NCBI GenBank assembly: GCA_959347315.1
Contig: OY365806.1
Span: 53,993,862 to 54,057,861 of the forward strand
DNA length: 64,000 nt
Reading direction: 5' to 3'
DNA from: Bimastos eiseni
Lineage: Eukaryota > Annelida > Clitellata > Crassiclitellata > Lumbricidae
In this document: piece by piece, positions 34,399 through 45,490 of the stretch
How positions within the stretch are numbered: position 1 is the first letter of the stretch
Layout: each line of letters opens with the position of its first letter
Made by a program: the position numbers and the translations under genes
The notes under the pieces: generated by a model
What the model saw: the letters and a program-made list of their open reading frames with translations, nothing else
Told to the model about the DNA's origin: nothing
Database searches by the model: none

Positions 34399-34569
34399 CT
34401 TGAGATGAAGGATGCCAGGCCTCCATATAGAGAAGGAGTATACATGTTCCCAACCTGGTTAGCTAAGAGCAGGTAGGGCAGAGTCTTCTGTTGATATATG
34501 TCTTTGCTAGCCACTAGAAGTGCTTGTTCTACTTCCCGATCAAAATATGTCTCTGTAAGGTTCACACTT
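34399..34569 (-). CDS. HMGCS1: HMG-CoA synthase, coding exon 5
   Basis: 171 bp encoding residues 300-356, with an acceptor TTACTAG and donor GTAAGC. It reads [20 protein letters not shown] (about 301-320), then [20 protein letters not shown]. LxxTYFDRDVExA and NxxGNMYTxSxYGxLAS are conserved blocks of HMG-CoA synthase; Asn in the GNMYT loop contacts acetoacetyl-CoA in family structures. Phases (1 base in, 2 bases out) fit exons 4 and 6. Conservation is strong and no stop or shift is present, so the exon is under constraint. Confidence 0.96.
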
Positions 34570-35216
34570 CTAGTAATAAAAACATAACATAAAGGTCTGA
34601 TGCATTAGCTGGAAAAACTTCATGCCACCAATAATTAGCATTTAAGATAGGTCTCAGTAGCACCAACAACCAACTAAATGCTAATATTAGGGGAAACTAT
34701 TCCTGTTTAGGTCTTGAAATTTTACATCACCTGTGCACAAAGAAAAAAATAGCCTTTAGGTAATAATTATTTAAAATAAATTTGTATTGTGTGTAAGGTC
34801 ATACAGATATACCAATCTGAGACATGGTTACTCAGTCGCCAATAGATAACTAGATGCTTGAATACCAAACAGAAATAGGAAAATTTGAGGTACCCGAATG
34901 CAAGGATAGAGTTAAAGGTAAGTCAGAGTGTTTGTTGTGAGGTTTTATTATAGCTCAAATAGGCCAATCAAAATCTTTTTCTGAATTCTATTGGAAACCA
35001 GAGCAGCTCACTGAGCAGAGTTAAAGGAGTTTGAACAAGAAGATTCAAGTGCAGCATTGAGCTACAGAATTATAATGCATTTAAATTAGATAACAAGCGG
35101 ATATAATGAATGATAGAGAAAGTTAGCTGGACAGAACATAAAACAACAGAGAAATGCAAATGACAAATGATATGGTGTAATTGTAATTTTACATTTACAA
35201 AAACCCACTTCTAGAA

Positions 35217-35640
35217 CAGTGGTTTCTCAAACTGCCATACACGTATCACTCGTAGCCAACCAGGTGTCGCTAAGTGACACTCGAAAAGTTAACATTTTAA
35301 AAATTGTCTATGAACTTATGCCCATCTTCTTTCATTATCTATTTTACACAAACCATGCACTTTTTCTTACAATTTCTATGAGTCTGTGACCATCTTTCTT
35401 CAATTAGCTAGTCCATGATATTTTTAATGTAGAAACATCACAGTTTCATCATTTATTTCAAAATGCATTGGGGTGGAGCCCTGGCCTGACCATTTAAGAG
35501 AACTCACAGTGTTCCCCAATAATCAATTGCAATGGGACTTTGTGCTCATTTATTGTTCTTGATCTGACCTTTGATGGTGGTAGGTCAACACTTTGATTTT
35601 TACCTGATGGCACAACGACAATAAAGATTGAAAACTGCTG
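35217..35640. mobile_element. hAT MITE, 424 bp
   Basis: Ends CAGTGGTTTCTCAAACTG and, inverted, CAGCAGTTTTCAATC. Flanked by ttctagaa (35209-35216) and ctctagaa (35641-35648), an 8-bp duplication with one change. CAGNGGTT...CAAACTG is a common hAT terminal consensus. No coding. Lies in the HMGCS1 intron between exons 4 and 5. Confidence 0.88.
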
Positions 35641-36469
35641 CTCTAGAAAACACCGCAGAGGTGGTCCTGATCTAACAATAAATACAGGACCAAAATCTTC
35701 CCTCTGACTTACTAGAATTTATCTCGAAGGGCGGCTTAATGTTAATTCATTCTAGTAGTTTCTAGCTCTGCTACTATCAACATCAAAGTAGTGTGAATTG
35801 TAACCACCATCATTTCTTAGCAAAGGATATTCTCAAGGACTCTGTCATTTCTTGCGATATTCTTTAACACAACTCTGTCGCAGGAAACAATTGATAGCAG
35901 CACTGTGGGCTCAAAGATGAAGAATGCAAATCAAAAAGTTCTATGATACAGAACTATGATAAGATCAACACACTTACATGTTTAACGACAAGTGCACACA
36001 ATAACTATTGTTACACTGAATTACGCCAATAATTTTACGAAGAGCCAAAGAAACTTCTGGTCCCTTCAAACAACTCTGGGGCCTATTCTAGACCCAAGGT
36101 ACTGTATTGATATCTCTTGGTCCTCTCTGCCCTATAAAATATTTATGGTACCAGTGAAGAATAATTATCATTAGTCAAAGCTACATCTCTCGACCTTGTT
36201 CTAAGCACCGATCATGTTTCTCCACTTTCTTTACTCTCCCAAGGTCCGGGATGTGGTCTCGAGACCGCCTCAAGACCAGAAAACTGTGGTCTTGGTCTTG
36301 AATGCATTGGTCTTGAACCATCAGTCTTGGTCTTGACTGCATCGGTCTTGGTCTTGAAGGAACGATCTTGGGATTGGCTTCCGTCTTAGGTTAGCGTTCT
36401 TGGCCATTTGTCGTATCAAAGCAATTTCTTCGATATTTGTCGTCGGTTATTTTCTATTATTAGAGACGG

Positions 36470-37915
36470 CGACCGGACAAAATGGTAGTGGACAAAATGG
36501 TACGGACAAAACGGTATGGGGACAAAATAGGACGGACAAAATGGTACGAACAAAATGGTAGCGGATAAAATGGTATGGGGACAAAATGGTAGCGGATAAA
36601 ATGGTAGCGGATAAAATGGTACAGACAAATGGTATTGTACAAAATGGTATGGACAAAATGTTATTGGACAAAATGGTACTGGGACAAAATGGTACGGACA
36701 AAATGATACGGACAAAATGGTATTCAATTTCCACGTAAGCACGCATCCATTCTAGCGGCTTTCTATCAATCCAGCTTCTTTTAAAATAGGAATTTTTTAT
36801 TCGATCCAGTTTCCATTTCAGCATAATTCTTTTCGTAAATCAAGCATCTTCTTCAGCCCATCTCTTTTTAAGGAATACAGATCACAGCTTCCAATTAAGC
36901 ATAATTCTTTGGACCAATCCAGCTTCCAATTAGGCATAATTTTTAACATCCATCTCGTTAAAGCAGAATTCTCTTATCAAACTCTCTACCATTCAAGTAT
37001 AACTTTTCGTTGATCCTGCTTCGCCTTATAAGCATGATTCTTCTAAACTATCCAACTTCTAATTGAACATCGTTTTCTCATTGATTCCGCTTCTGATCTG
37101 AAGAGCGATCATTTTCACCAATCCCCTTATAAACAAACATGATTCTTTTCATCAATCCAGCTGCTGATTAAACAAGATTCTTTCAATTAGTCAAGCATCG
37201 AGTTAGCAAGGATTCCTATCATCAGTCCTACTTCAAATTATACATAATTATTTTTATCAATCCAGCTTCTGATTAAACAAGACTCTATTAATTAATCCAG
37301 CCTAAATTTATGCAAGGATTCTGTTCATCAGTTCAGTTTATATTTCAAATTTAGACAGCATGATATTTGCAAGAAAAATGACTTTGCCAACCTAAACTAT
37401 GGTTTACCAAAGTTTGTTATACGCATATCAAACATAGTCTGATATATATATATATTTTCCCTGACATTCCACCCCCGGACATTAATCATATATATGTTAT
37501 ATATATATAACATTATTCATACATACTTAATTAATATGGCTAATATGATACACAAACTTATATATGTGCGTGCTATGTTAGTGATCAATCGGGGGGGAAA
37601 TGTCCTAGGGGAAATAGCTGGGGAGTGGAGATATGTCCTAGACCTCTTAAATCTCTACCATTATATCCGTAAACCTACTATTTTGTACAATACCATTTTG
37701 TCCATACCATTTTATCCGCACCATTTTGTCCGCTACCATTTTGTCCCCATATCATTTTGTCCATAAAATTGTCTGCTACCATTTTGTCCTCATACCATTT
37801 TGTCCAGGCCATTGTGTCTGTACCATTTTATCTGCTACCATCTTGTCCGTACCATTTTGTCCCCATACCATTTTGTCTGTACCATTTTGTCCTCTACCAT
37901 TTTGTCCTAGAACCA
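36470..37915. mobile_element. Fold-back element with GGACAAAATGGTA arms
   Basis: The left arm (36472-36722) is about 18 imperfect copies of a 13-14-bp unit GGACAAAATGGTA; the right arm (37675-37910) is the same array inverted (TACCATTTTGTCC). Flanks ttagagac (about 36458-36465) and atagagac (about 37914-37921) agree at 7 of 8 bases, consistent with a target-site duplication. The core (36765-37340) is a second, unrelated minisatellite. The arms give long artefactual frames of repeated FCPYHFV. Inserted into the hAT element 36246-38530. Confidence 0.8.
36765..37345. repeat. Decayed 36-bp minisatellite (fold-back core)
   Basis: About sixteen diverged units of 34-37 bp, each with a version of ATCAATCCAGCTTCTGATTA followed by ACAAGATTCTTT. 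The best copies are at 37155-37335, where three units of exactly 36 bp run in series. It fills the centre of the fold-back element. Confidence 0.7.
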
Positions 37916-38539
37916 TAGAGACACTGGATGTTTAGGCCCTATGCACTTGCTATCGATTTATGATGTACTGACCATCTATATATACATGTTACTAAGGGCA
38001 AAAAAAAATGCATTTGCAAGGGAACCAGCCATTTCAAAATGTGCTTTCACAAATGTCAAGGTTTTGGAACAATCTAATAATTATGTGGTCGGCCACATGT
38101 AGTCACTGTTAACCTACAATTCCGAGTACAAGTAGGCCTACACTATTCAAACGGAACGTTAATCTACTTGTTCAAAAGTCATATTTAGAACCTACCATAT
38201 ACTGTAAGTAATTTATAGTGTGATATTCTCAGGTCAAAGGCAAGGGCTGAATCCCCAAAATTTCAGACTGGCCGGTAACATGGTTTTCCGGACCATTATT
38301 AAGATTAGTATTCTTCAGCAATGAAATTAATGTTTTAAGTGTGTTATTCCGTTTTAGCGTCTTAATAAATTGAATTGCTTATAAAAAAAGAGTATTGGTC
38401 TCGGTCTTGGACCCTCGGTCTTGGTCTTGGAACACCCGGTGTTGGTCTTGGACCGCCCGGTCTTGGTCTTGGTCTCGGACCACCCGGTCTTGGTCTCGGT
38501 CTTGAGGTTTTGGTCTAGTGCCTAACACTGCCCAAGGTC

Positions 38540-39200
38540 ATTCCCACCCACACTGTTCCTTTGTCCGCTTGATGGCTTCAATCACTCCTCCTTTTGATCA
38601 GAGACAACGTCCTGTCTTCACTGCCAGCTACAGAATGTCTCTTTCTGGCCATTCTTCTCTCTGTGTCACCTGCCTCTTATCTGTCTTTCTGAATTGGCCA
38701 ATCACCTCTCTTACATCTCTCAGCTCCACTTGTCAGTCAACCAGCCACTACTGGTCAACCAGATGGCCACTCTCAGCCAGCCGGCTTCCACTGTTTTCCT
38801 TAGCCGGCCGATGCACATTACTAGGCATTTGGGTCTGAGTGTTGTGAGCAGTCCCAAGACTGCTAGGCATTTGGGTCTGTGTGTGTGTGAGCTTGGGACT
38901 GCTTGACATTGGAGTTGGCTGAGAGATGTCAAGATGCAACATCTTTTATCATCTGTGACCAGGACTTCTTGGTACACAAACTCTAACCATAATATAAATA
39001 TTGACTCTGGAAGAAAATCTGCCAGTTAGGCTCTGAGTCTGCGGGAACTGGGAACTTAAGAGGGCAGCTGGAATAGCTGGACAGTGCTGAGCTCTTGTTG
39101 GAAAGGCCAAGAGTTCTTGCATTAGTACTGAAATATTATGAAATTAGAAAGAACTATTCAGATCTATACAGAACAACTGATATGATTCAAACATTTTAAC
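38540..39200. other. Intronic sequence with a 2-copy tandem repeat
   Basis: GCATTTGGGTCTG with the adjoining TGTGAGC and GCTTGGGACTGCT or AGTCCCAAGACTGCT forms two copies of about 50 bp at 38823-38915. The 106-codon plus-strand frame upstream is CT-rich and not recognised. Confidence 0.45.
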
Positions 39201-39204
39201 TTAC

Positions 39205-39367
39205 TTGAATTTCTCTAGAACTGCAAAAGCACTGTTAGAAGTGGAAAATGGTTCAGTCAAATAGTCGTTGAGAAGCAAACGACCAACGGACTTCTGAATT
39301 AACTTGCAATATGGGGAATGGAAAAGAATGGCATCTGCATATTCCATAGTAAACTTCTTGCCATCAC
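39205..39367 (-). CDS. HMGCS1: HMG-CoA synthase, coding exon 4 (catalytic His)
   Basis: 163 bp encoding residues 246-299, with an acceptor TTCAACAG and donor GTAAGT. It reads TMEYADAILFHSPYCKLIQK (about 252-271) and SVGRLLLNDYL. The FHSPYCKLVQK motif carries the catalytic histidine, here His262 (His264 in the human enzyme), which positions acetyl-CoA and acetoacetyl-CoA in the condensation. Phases (2 bases in, 2 bases out) match the neighbours. The intron upstream (39368-44376) holds LINE and LTR relics. Confidence 0.96.
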
Positions 39368-39899
39368 CTGTTGAACGAAATTAATACAAAGATAAAGATC
39401 GCATTTCATGATATCACTGCATACTAACCATAAATTATCTATCATTTTAAATAAACATCTGACCAACAATAAACCTTCTGACAATAGAATTCACATTTAA
39501 AGAGATGCACAATACATTAGCAACACAGGCCTCCATTACTTGTTAGAATGTAACAAAGAATTTGTTTAACCCAATTTTTATGGTTCCTGCTTAATTCTAC
39601 AGTGTTAATTAATTATTAAGGTGCCATTGATCTACTTGTAACAGCAAGATTTTGGTAAATACAGAAGTCTATTTATAAATTCTATCAAATATGAAATATT
39701 GGTTTACTACCAGAGCTGTCAACAGTTACCCGGATACCCACTGACAGCCGCTTACCCGGGCAGTCGAGTTTCGAATGACATATTGGATGATTTTGACCCT
39801 CTCTTGGTAAAATTATTTGTTTATTTGATAATTCACTTACTTTTTTGTTTAATACATCTCTTATCTCACACGCTCCTACCAGTTTCATTACGGCGTATC

Positions 39900-40215
39900 T
39901 GGGTCATTCGTCGCTGTGTAGGCAGTATAAAGTTGTGGTCCTTAGGACTGAGGGACACCAAGTAAGGGCAGAAACCCAAGCAGACCTAGGAGAGTCAAAG
40001 GCAACACAGTTGGTGCACTCTGACAGAAAAGATTGGAGCCACTCTAGTGGTTGACCCATCAGACCAAAAGACATAGAAAGAGAAAGGCAATGGAAAATTA
40101 TGGAGTGGTCAACTGAGTCAAAAGCCGACATCAAAAAGAACAAGTTCAAAACAAGTTATTCCCAGCGTCCATAGCACTATAGAGGTCAGATAGAAGGCAG
40201 ATTAAGATGGTCTCT
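39900..40215 (-). pseudogene. LINE reverse transcriptase fragment
   Basis: On the minus strand, 40140-39910 reads SAFDSVDHSIIFHCLSL, GQPLEWLQSFLSECTNCVAF and SAWVSALTWCPSV, the segment from the first catalytic aspartate to just before PQGSVLGP in the (TGAA)-tailed or a closely related LINE family. In-frame decay and missing flanks show it is an isolated scrap. Confidence 0.72.
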
Positions 40216-40726
40216 GCAGAGGGGTTCTTTCAACCCATGATTGATGGGAGGGCACTAGATCATAAGCATCCAAATAAACAATAAACTGATTAGCTATACA
40301 AGAATCTTTGATAGGAATATCCTGCTGGCGATTGACAATACTTTGCTGGATTGTTTTGCACCAGATCCTACACTCCGACAGCTTAAGAGATGGGTGTAGA
40401 ATTGACTATTTCTGTGAAGTTGGTAACTGTGCATCACGAATCGAGCAGTTACACGTCATCATGAGGAGTGGCAGGATGTCAACAAATTCCTGTACCAAGA
40501 ACTTAGATATAGGATCAAGATTAGGGTTTTTAATACCGTTTTTGGGGGGCAAACCAGTTACCGGATTAAAAAAACTGGTTTAAAACCGGTTACTAGTTTT
40601 TATTGGTGTTCTTAGAAAAATATTTTAAACTGTCATAAAAGTTTTTTAACACAACTATGGACGTTACATTATGCTTCCGCTCACTAATTATTTGGCGCCA
40701 ATGCATTCATCATTACTTAGCTTATC

Positions 40727-40905
40727 GCAAGACGGTGGTTTGTAGGCAGATGAACTGAGAACAGTAAGTTCAGTTCAGCACTTGTGACCTCATGGAGGGT
40801 GGAAAGATGGTGGTTAGTAGGCAGGTGAGCTAAGAACAAGTAAATTCAATTCAGCACTTGTGACCTCATGGAGGGTGGAAAGACAGACAGGTTAGTAGGC
40901 AGGTA
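40727..40905 (+). repeat. 76-bp tandem repeat
   Basis: Two full units and a partial third; each has GGTTxGTAGGCAG then TTCAGCACTTGTGACCTCAT and GGAGGGTGGAAAGA. Upstream (40525-40590) an ACCGGTTxxxAACCGGTT palindrome region starting GGGTTTTTAATACCG resembles a hAT terminus. Confidence 0.78.
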
Positions 40906-40956
40906 ATTCAGTAATGGAACAGTGGAAGTAACCTCACAAATGGACAAGATCTTATT

Positions 40957-42140
40957 TTGTCCAGGATATCAATCTACTCTGTTGTAGCTGTAATTGCAAA
41001 CTTTGGCAACTTATCCTGCTCCCTCTTCCAAGGTGCTATTTCCACACTTCCTTCAAATGTAGTTACCCACCTTGACTACTGCAGCACCATATGTCACGAC
41101 TGTTCTCGATCCGTGACGGTTCGTTTTCTCATCCACCAAACATGAACAACAACGCTTATTGATGTTTAAAGAATATATTAATATTTTATATACAACGATC
41201 AATCTACACATAGCTTAGAACTTAACTGGACGAGGTCGACTTGGTTCTCGAAGATCGTCACGTTCTACGCCCTGTTGTTGATGGCCCTCTGACGTCCTTC
41301 CAAGTCCAGACACTCTATGCTGTAGCCCAATCTTGCTACAGCAGTGTGATGGGGATCATAGGCCTCTGGGGATTAAGTTCCTGCCGCTGTCAACCCATTA
41401 ATATCGTAGCGTCTCTTTTACCTCTTCCCTCGGTTTATTGGGCGTCGGAACCAGTTGAGACCGGTTGCTTTGATCTCATATTACCCTGGCTGCTGGAGGA
41501 TTCTCATCGTCGCTAAAGAGACCGCTATCCCTGGACGATTCAGCCTCTGGCGTCGAATTTCGTCTTTGTGGCAATTCGCATGGATGACCTTGTCAACCGG
41601 TCGCTCCTTAAGTGCATCTCGATAGTCCCTGAAGGCGTATAAGGCAGATGCCCCCGTCGTCCTACCTCCCATTTGTCGTTAGCTGTCCTCCCTGCAGCCT
41701 CTGAGTTCCGATGCATTTCTTTAGCGCCTTTGCCAAAAATCCCAGTCGTGACACCATATATGATGGGCTGCCAGCTTGTTGGCTTAGATGTCTTCACAGA
41801 GTCTTGTGCATGGCCGCCCGGCCTGTAGGCCGCATCTCCAAGTTTGACCGAGTCTTCGGGTACATGCATGATATCTTGTGCTGTCTCCCTTATTTGCAGA
41901 GCATTGCTTACCAAGTCTCTGCGCTGGTCCGGCGCTACACTGAAGGCCCGGTGCCCACTACCTGATAGAACTATGATGCCCCACTGTGACTGTTCGACAC
42001 CATGGCTCATTACACTTTGCTGCATGTACACGAAGTTACTTGTTCCCCGTGCACGTACTGCTATCTGACAGTGTTGTGCTTTCTCACTGTTTGGTCCGGT
42101 GACCTGGAATGGCCTTCCAGTAGCATTGTGTCTCATAATT
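40957..42140 (+). pseudogene. (TGAA)-family LINE relic split by a solo LTR
   Basis: Upstream of the LTR, 41058-41091 reads VTHLDYCST. Downstream, 41759-41935 continues YDGLPACWLRCLHRVL, ARPVGRISKFDRVFGYMHDI and further fragments, and 42030-42130 gives LVPRARTAI and FSLFGPVTWNGLPVALCLI. Joined across 41092-41753, the order is the thumb and C terminus of the LINE family described at 11.2 kb. Stops, shifts and the LTR make it dead. Confidence 0.78.
41092..41753. mobile_element. Solo LTR, 662 bp, Ty3/gypsy style
   Basis: Begins TGTCACGACTG and ends CAGTCGTGACA, an 11-bp perfect inverted repeat with TG...CA, flanked by the 5-bp duplication ccata (41087-41091 and 41754-41758). The host LINE reading frame resumes directly after it, which fixes the boundaries. 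No internal retroviral-type genes remain, so it arose by LTR-LTR recombination. An AATAAA on the minus strand near 41431 hints at minus orientation. Confidence 0.88.
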
Positions 42141-42479
42141 TGCTAAGTAATGCAACATAAGCATCTGATTTATAACAATTATAATAGGTGTATTATAACC
42201 CTTTTGATAATAATAATAAAAATAATTATTATATTGTATCTAAAAGGCAAACCTAAAGTATTAGTATGGCCTTGTAAGTTCAGGTCTCAACTAAGTAGAG
42301 ATGGTTGCCTCAGCTTCAAGATCAATGACCTCATTAACTTTGACAAATCTCCTGTGGCTGTTCGTTTCTCCCTTCCCTTGTCTCCTTCTATTGGTCATTC
42401 CCTCTCCCTATCTCTCTTCTCTGCCTCTTCATATCTTGCCTCTGTTCCTCTCCTTTGCCAAATGTAAATTACTGGTCTA

Positions 42480-42800
42480 GGACATTAACAACAACCCCCC
42501 GGACATTACCCTCCCCCATTCCATTACATAATTAATGTGCAATTTTTATTATATAAATAAATTGGAATTTATCAGAAATATATTAAAATAGCATGTATGA
42601 AAATATGTATGTTTGTATGTGTATGTATGTATATAATTGTGTATGCATATAGGTATGTAAGTATTTATATGTATATATATGCATATAGGTATGTATATAT
42701 GTATGTGTGCAAGTATGTAGGAATGTATTTATGTATGTATACAACACATGTAAACATATACATATAGGTATGTATGTAAAATACTGCTTCATAACACATA
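42480..42800. repeat. TATG/TATA microsatellite region
   Basis: From about 42590 to 42780 the plus strand is an interrupted (TATG)n/(TA)n array. It creates a tyrosine-, histidine- and threonine-rich minus-strand frame that is not coding. The preceding CCCCGGACATTA motif (42500) also occurs at 37470. Confidence 0.8.
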
Positions 42801-43640
42801 CTAATTAATGTGTATACGTATATGTGCAAGTAAAAAAAATGATAATAAAATAGAATTGAAGGAAATGAACAAAACTGCTCAGCTCAACTACAAAATATGT
42901 TGGATGGCTGTGCGATCCAGCGTTTCTAGTGGACATCATTTCACGGACTTAATCTGAAACTGCAGGGGTGTGGAAAGTTTATTAGGCAGCTACTACTTTG
43001 GTGAAATCATTTGTATGAAAGCTAACCTCAGGCTACTGCAAAAACAACTAAAAGGATGAAAGTTTTACCCATTCTCTGGCTTGTGCAGAAGTACATCGTA
43101 GGGACTATCGAACAAAAACGGACATGTTCAATTGAACTTTTGCCTTCTGACAAATATTTCGAGAACATTGGTTATCTGAATTTGCTTGACGTTTCTTTGG
43201 CTTCAGATTGCACAAAGAGTCATTTGTCATATGCCAGAATCCATTTACTTGTGAGCCAGAAATTGATATGCAATTAGAACTGATCGACTTGCAGGGCAGT
43301 TCAGAGGAGCAACTTCATTTCATGCATTATAAGCTTGATGGAATTTTATCAAAGCCTATAAGTTTTGGCTTATAAATCCAACTAATTGACAACACGCTCA
43401 CTTTTTGAGGCATTGCAACAACAAGCATTGAGCCTTAATTTGGTAATAGGCCTAACTGGCTGAGAAATCTCAAGTTCCCAAATACAATATGACGTTCATC
43501 CCAAGAAGTTAATTTAATTTTGAAATAAAATTTGAAGTTAAATTCTAAAAACATTCACTTTTAACCTTACTACAAAGGGACTGATGACAAATAACATTTT
43601 AGGTTAGAATAGAATAGAATAAATAAAGTAAAAGTAAATA
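42800..43640. other. Intronic sequence, no recognised feature
   Basis: AT-rich; a 73-codon plus-strand frame at 43056-43277 has no recognised similarity. Between exons 3 and 4 of HMGCS1. Confidence 0.35.
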
Positions 43641-43852
43641 TTTAATGAGTTGCAAAATTCTTCTATATTTTTAGTATAAAATTCAAGCGCTTCATTTTTA
43701 TTAAATGCATATAGTAAGCTTACAATTATGTAGGCCTTGTATTTAAAAGGCTTCGCGACTTCGGCACTGGCATGGTATCCCTATGGCCCGCAAGTTCTCG
43801 CTGTGTCACTAAAGTGGCCCTCGGTATCTAAAACTTTGGGGACGCCTGTACT
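43640..43852 (+). mobile_element. hAT 3' end fragment (CTTTGGGGACGCCTG)
   Basis: Shares GTGGCCCTCGGTATC and the AAAATTCTTxTA...TTTAGT stretch with the 3' ends of the elements at 45.7-47.04 kb and 58.92-59.59 kb, and ends AAACTTTGGGGACGCCTG, the inverted CAGGGGTCCCCAAAG terminus. The 5' part is absent. Confidence 0.65.
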
Positions 43853-43923
43853 ATATGATCACCAAAATAGTTAATGAGACGATGCAGCAAGATTTCCCAC
43901 CATGACCCACTGTGTACTGACAT

Positions 43924-44122
43924 CAGGGCTGTTAACAATACTGGAAAAAAGTATTGCAATACCAATACTAATACTTCATTGTGAAAAGTATTGCAATACC
44001 AATACTAATACTTCATTGTGAAAAGTATTGCAATACCAATACTAATACTTCATTGTGAAAAGTATTGCAACACCAATACTAATACTTCATTGTGAAAAGT
44101 ATTGCAATACCAATACTTTCAC
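43924..44122 (+). repeat. 37-bp tandem repeat at a hAT terminus
   Basis: After CAGGGCTGTTAACAATACTGG, a 37-bp unit (AAAAGTATTGCAATACCAAT, then ACTAATACTTCATTGTG) is repeated about 4.5 times with almost no divergence, suggesting recent expansion. The same terminus appears reversed at 17020-17033. Confidence 0.85.
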
Positions 44123-44175
44123 CAATAGTTTTCGACGAGCAAATTTCCTAGCTGTTTATTCACACAAAACATGTG

Positions 44176-44264
44176 CTATATGTCATATATTTTGTATATG
44201 TCATATATTTTGTATATGTCATATATTTTGTATATGTCAGTACCGTGTACTGACATATACAAAA
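44176..44264. repeat. 18-bp tandem repeat ending in a perfect palindrome
   Basis: About three copies of TGTCATATATTTTGTATA run into an inverted repeat: 44226-44243 (TTTTGTATATGTCAGTAC) and 44247-44264 are perfect 18-bp arms around the loop CGT. A stable cruciform or hairpin could form. It lies in the HMGCS1 intron about 110 bp downstream of exon 3's donor side. Confidence 0.85.
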
Positions 44265-44376
44265 GTACAAGTTATCTTGAATGTTTACACTCACAAAATA
44301 CGAGTTAACTCGTACTGTGCAATCAAAGTGCTACAGATTTTAAAAATTGGCTATATTGTATAAAACAAGAACTTAC

Positions 44377-44541
44377 CAGCCAGATTCTGAGCATTTGCCT
44401 TTTGCTTAAACAACTGATAGCAACGATCCAAAGCACTAAGATAGCACTTGATGGAAAGCTTTCCATCAACAGTCGGGTATTCAGACATCATGTCCGGTTT
44501 ATAGAAGTCATATGCATGCTGCATGTGAGTACTCCTGGTTC
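44377..44541 (-). CDS. HMGCS1: HMG-CoA synthase, coding exon 3
   Basis: 165 bp encoding residues 191-245, with an acceptor CATACTAG and donor GTAAGT. It reads [20 protein letters not shown] (about 193-212), [18 protein letters not shown] and a variable linker. HAYDFYKPD and VDGKxSIxCYLxALDxCY are diagnostic HMG-CoA synthase blocks lining the substrate pocket. Phases (2 bases in, 1 base out) match exons 2 and 4. No stop or shift. Confidence 0.96.
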
Positions 44542-45490
44542 CTAGTATGCAAACCACAAGTAAGCAAACCATTGAGTATATAAACTGAATACCGGTATAC
44601 AATGTGTGAGTATATAAACTGAGTACTTATATAAACTGTGAGTATATAAACCGTGAGTGCTGGGAGGATGGAGGAACTTTTGGCATAACTTTGCATAGAG
44701 TTAGTTAAGGGTATGTTCGTTGACAAGAGCATTGTTACTCGTTGCCTTTAGTCGTCAGATGCCAATGGTTCTCTGGTAGCATTTAAGTTAAGAACAAGGC
44801 TTCTAATTTAAACTGCAGATGCTCTTTATTTCATCGTCGTAGAAGTCATGTTATAGTCCGGCAGCAATTGGACCTAAAACATGTCCCTTAGCGGTTTTAG
44901 TGATGTAAAGATGTGGTTGGTGTCATTTTCTTCATCTGATGGTGAATTCATAAAATTTATGGCGCATGTCGCCCACGCCCCTCTGTAGGCTTTTACAAAA
45001 CAAGATGGCGGCCAAAATGGTCGCCATGATATTAATGTCGCAATATCTCTGGAGCTATACATGCTAGAAAGGTGATTTTAGTGTTTGAGGTATGGCTTAT
45101 GGCTCACTGAATTAAAAAAATTTATTTTCAATCATGACTAAACATTGTGTGACCATGGAAATCAAGGTCACATGACCAAAATGGTCAATCAGCCATTTCT
45201 GAGGAACCACAATTGATACAGAGGTGAGATTGTCTAGGTGTATTCAGTGGTAGGAAATTATAAAACTGCATTTTAAATATTGCATGAACATCGCGTGACC
45301 TTGGAGGTCAAGGCCACATCGTCAAAATGATCAAGCAGCCATTTCTCAGAAACTATAAACAATACAGGGATGCGTTTGGTGCCTAGGATATGGTCTTCAG
45401 AGGCAAGGAATTAAAAAAATGGATTTCAATATTGCCTGAACATCATGTGCTCATTAAGCTGAAGGTCTGCTTTAGGCAGATAATCTAGAG

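Larger units (their letters stand above)
36246..38530. mobile_element. Non-autonomous hAT element with GGTCTTGG arrays
   Basis: A perfect 8-bp duplication cccaaggt (36238-36245 and 38531-38538) brackets the element. The right end inverted reads CAGTGTTAGGCACTAGACC; the left reads CCGGGATGTGGTCTCGAGACC shifted by one base change from CAGGGATG. Both ends run into subterminal GGTCTTGGTCTTG repeats (36270-36365 and 38395-38515). No transposase. It is 2285 bp because a second element (36470-37915) has inserted inside. Target sequence on both sides may be an old LINE. Confidence 0.85.

Noticed and set aside
36416..36824. Overlapping 108- and 125-codon frames with repeated FCPYHFV
   Set aside because: Artefact of the GGACAAAATGGTA tandem array in the fold-back arm.
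38518..38838. 106-codon plus-strand frame
   Set aside because: CT-rich low-complexity composition, begins in a hAT terminus and target-site duplication, no recognised motif.
41540..42136. 198-codon minus-strand open frame, the longest in the window
   Set aside because: It spans the end of the solo LTR and the antisense of a LINE relic; no recognised motif, and the plus strand explains the sequence.
42583..42792. 69-codon tyrosine- and histidine-rich minus-strand frame
   Set aside because: Translation of a TATG microsatellite.
43946..44120. CRISPR-like regular 37-bp repeats
   Set aside because: Direct tandem repeats without unique spacers, in a eukaryotic intron.
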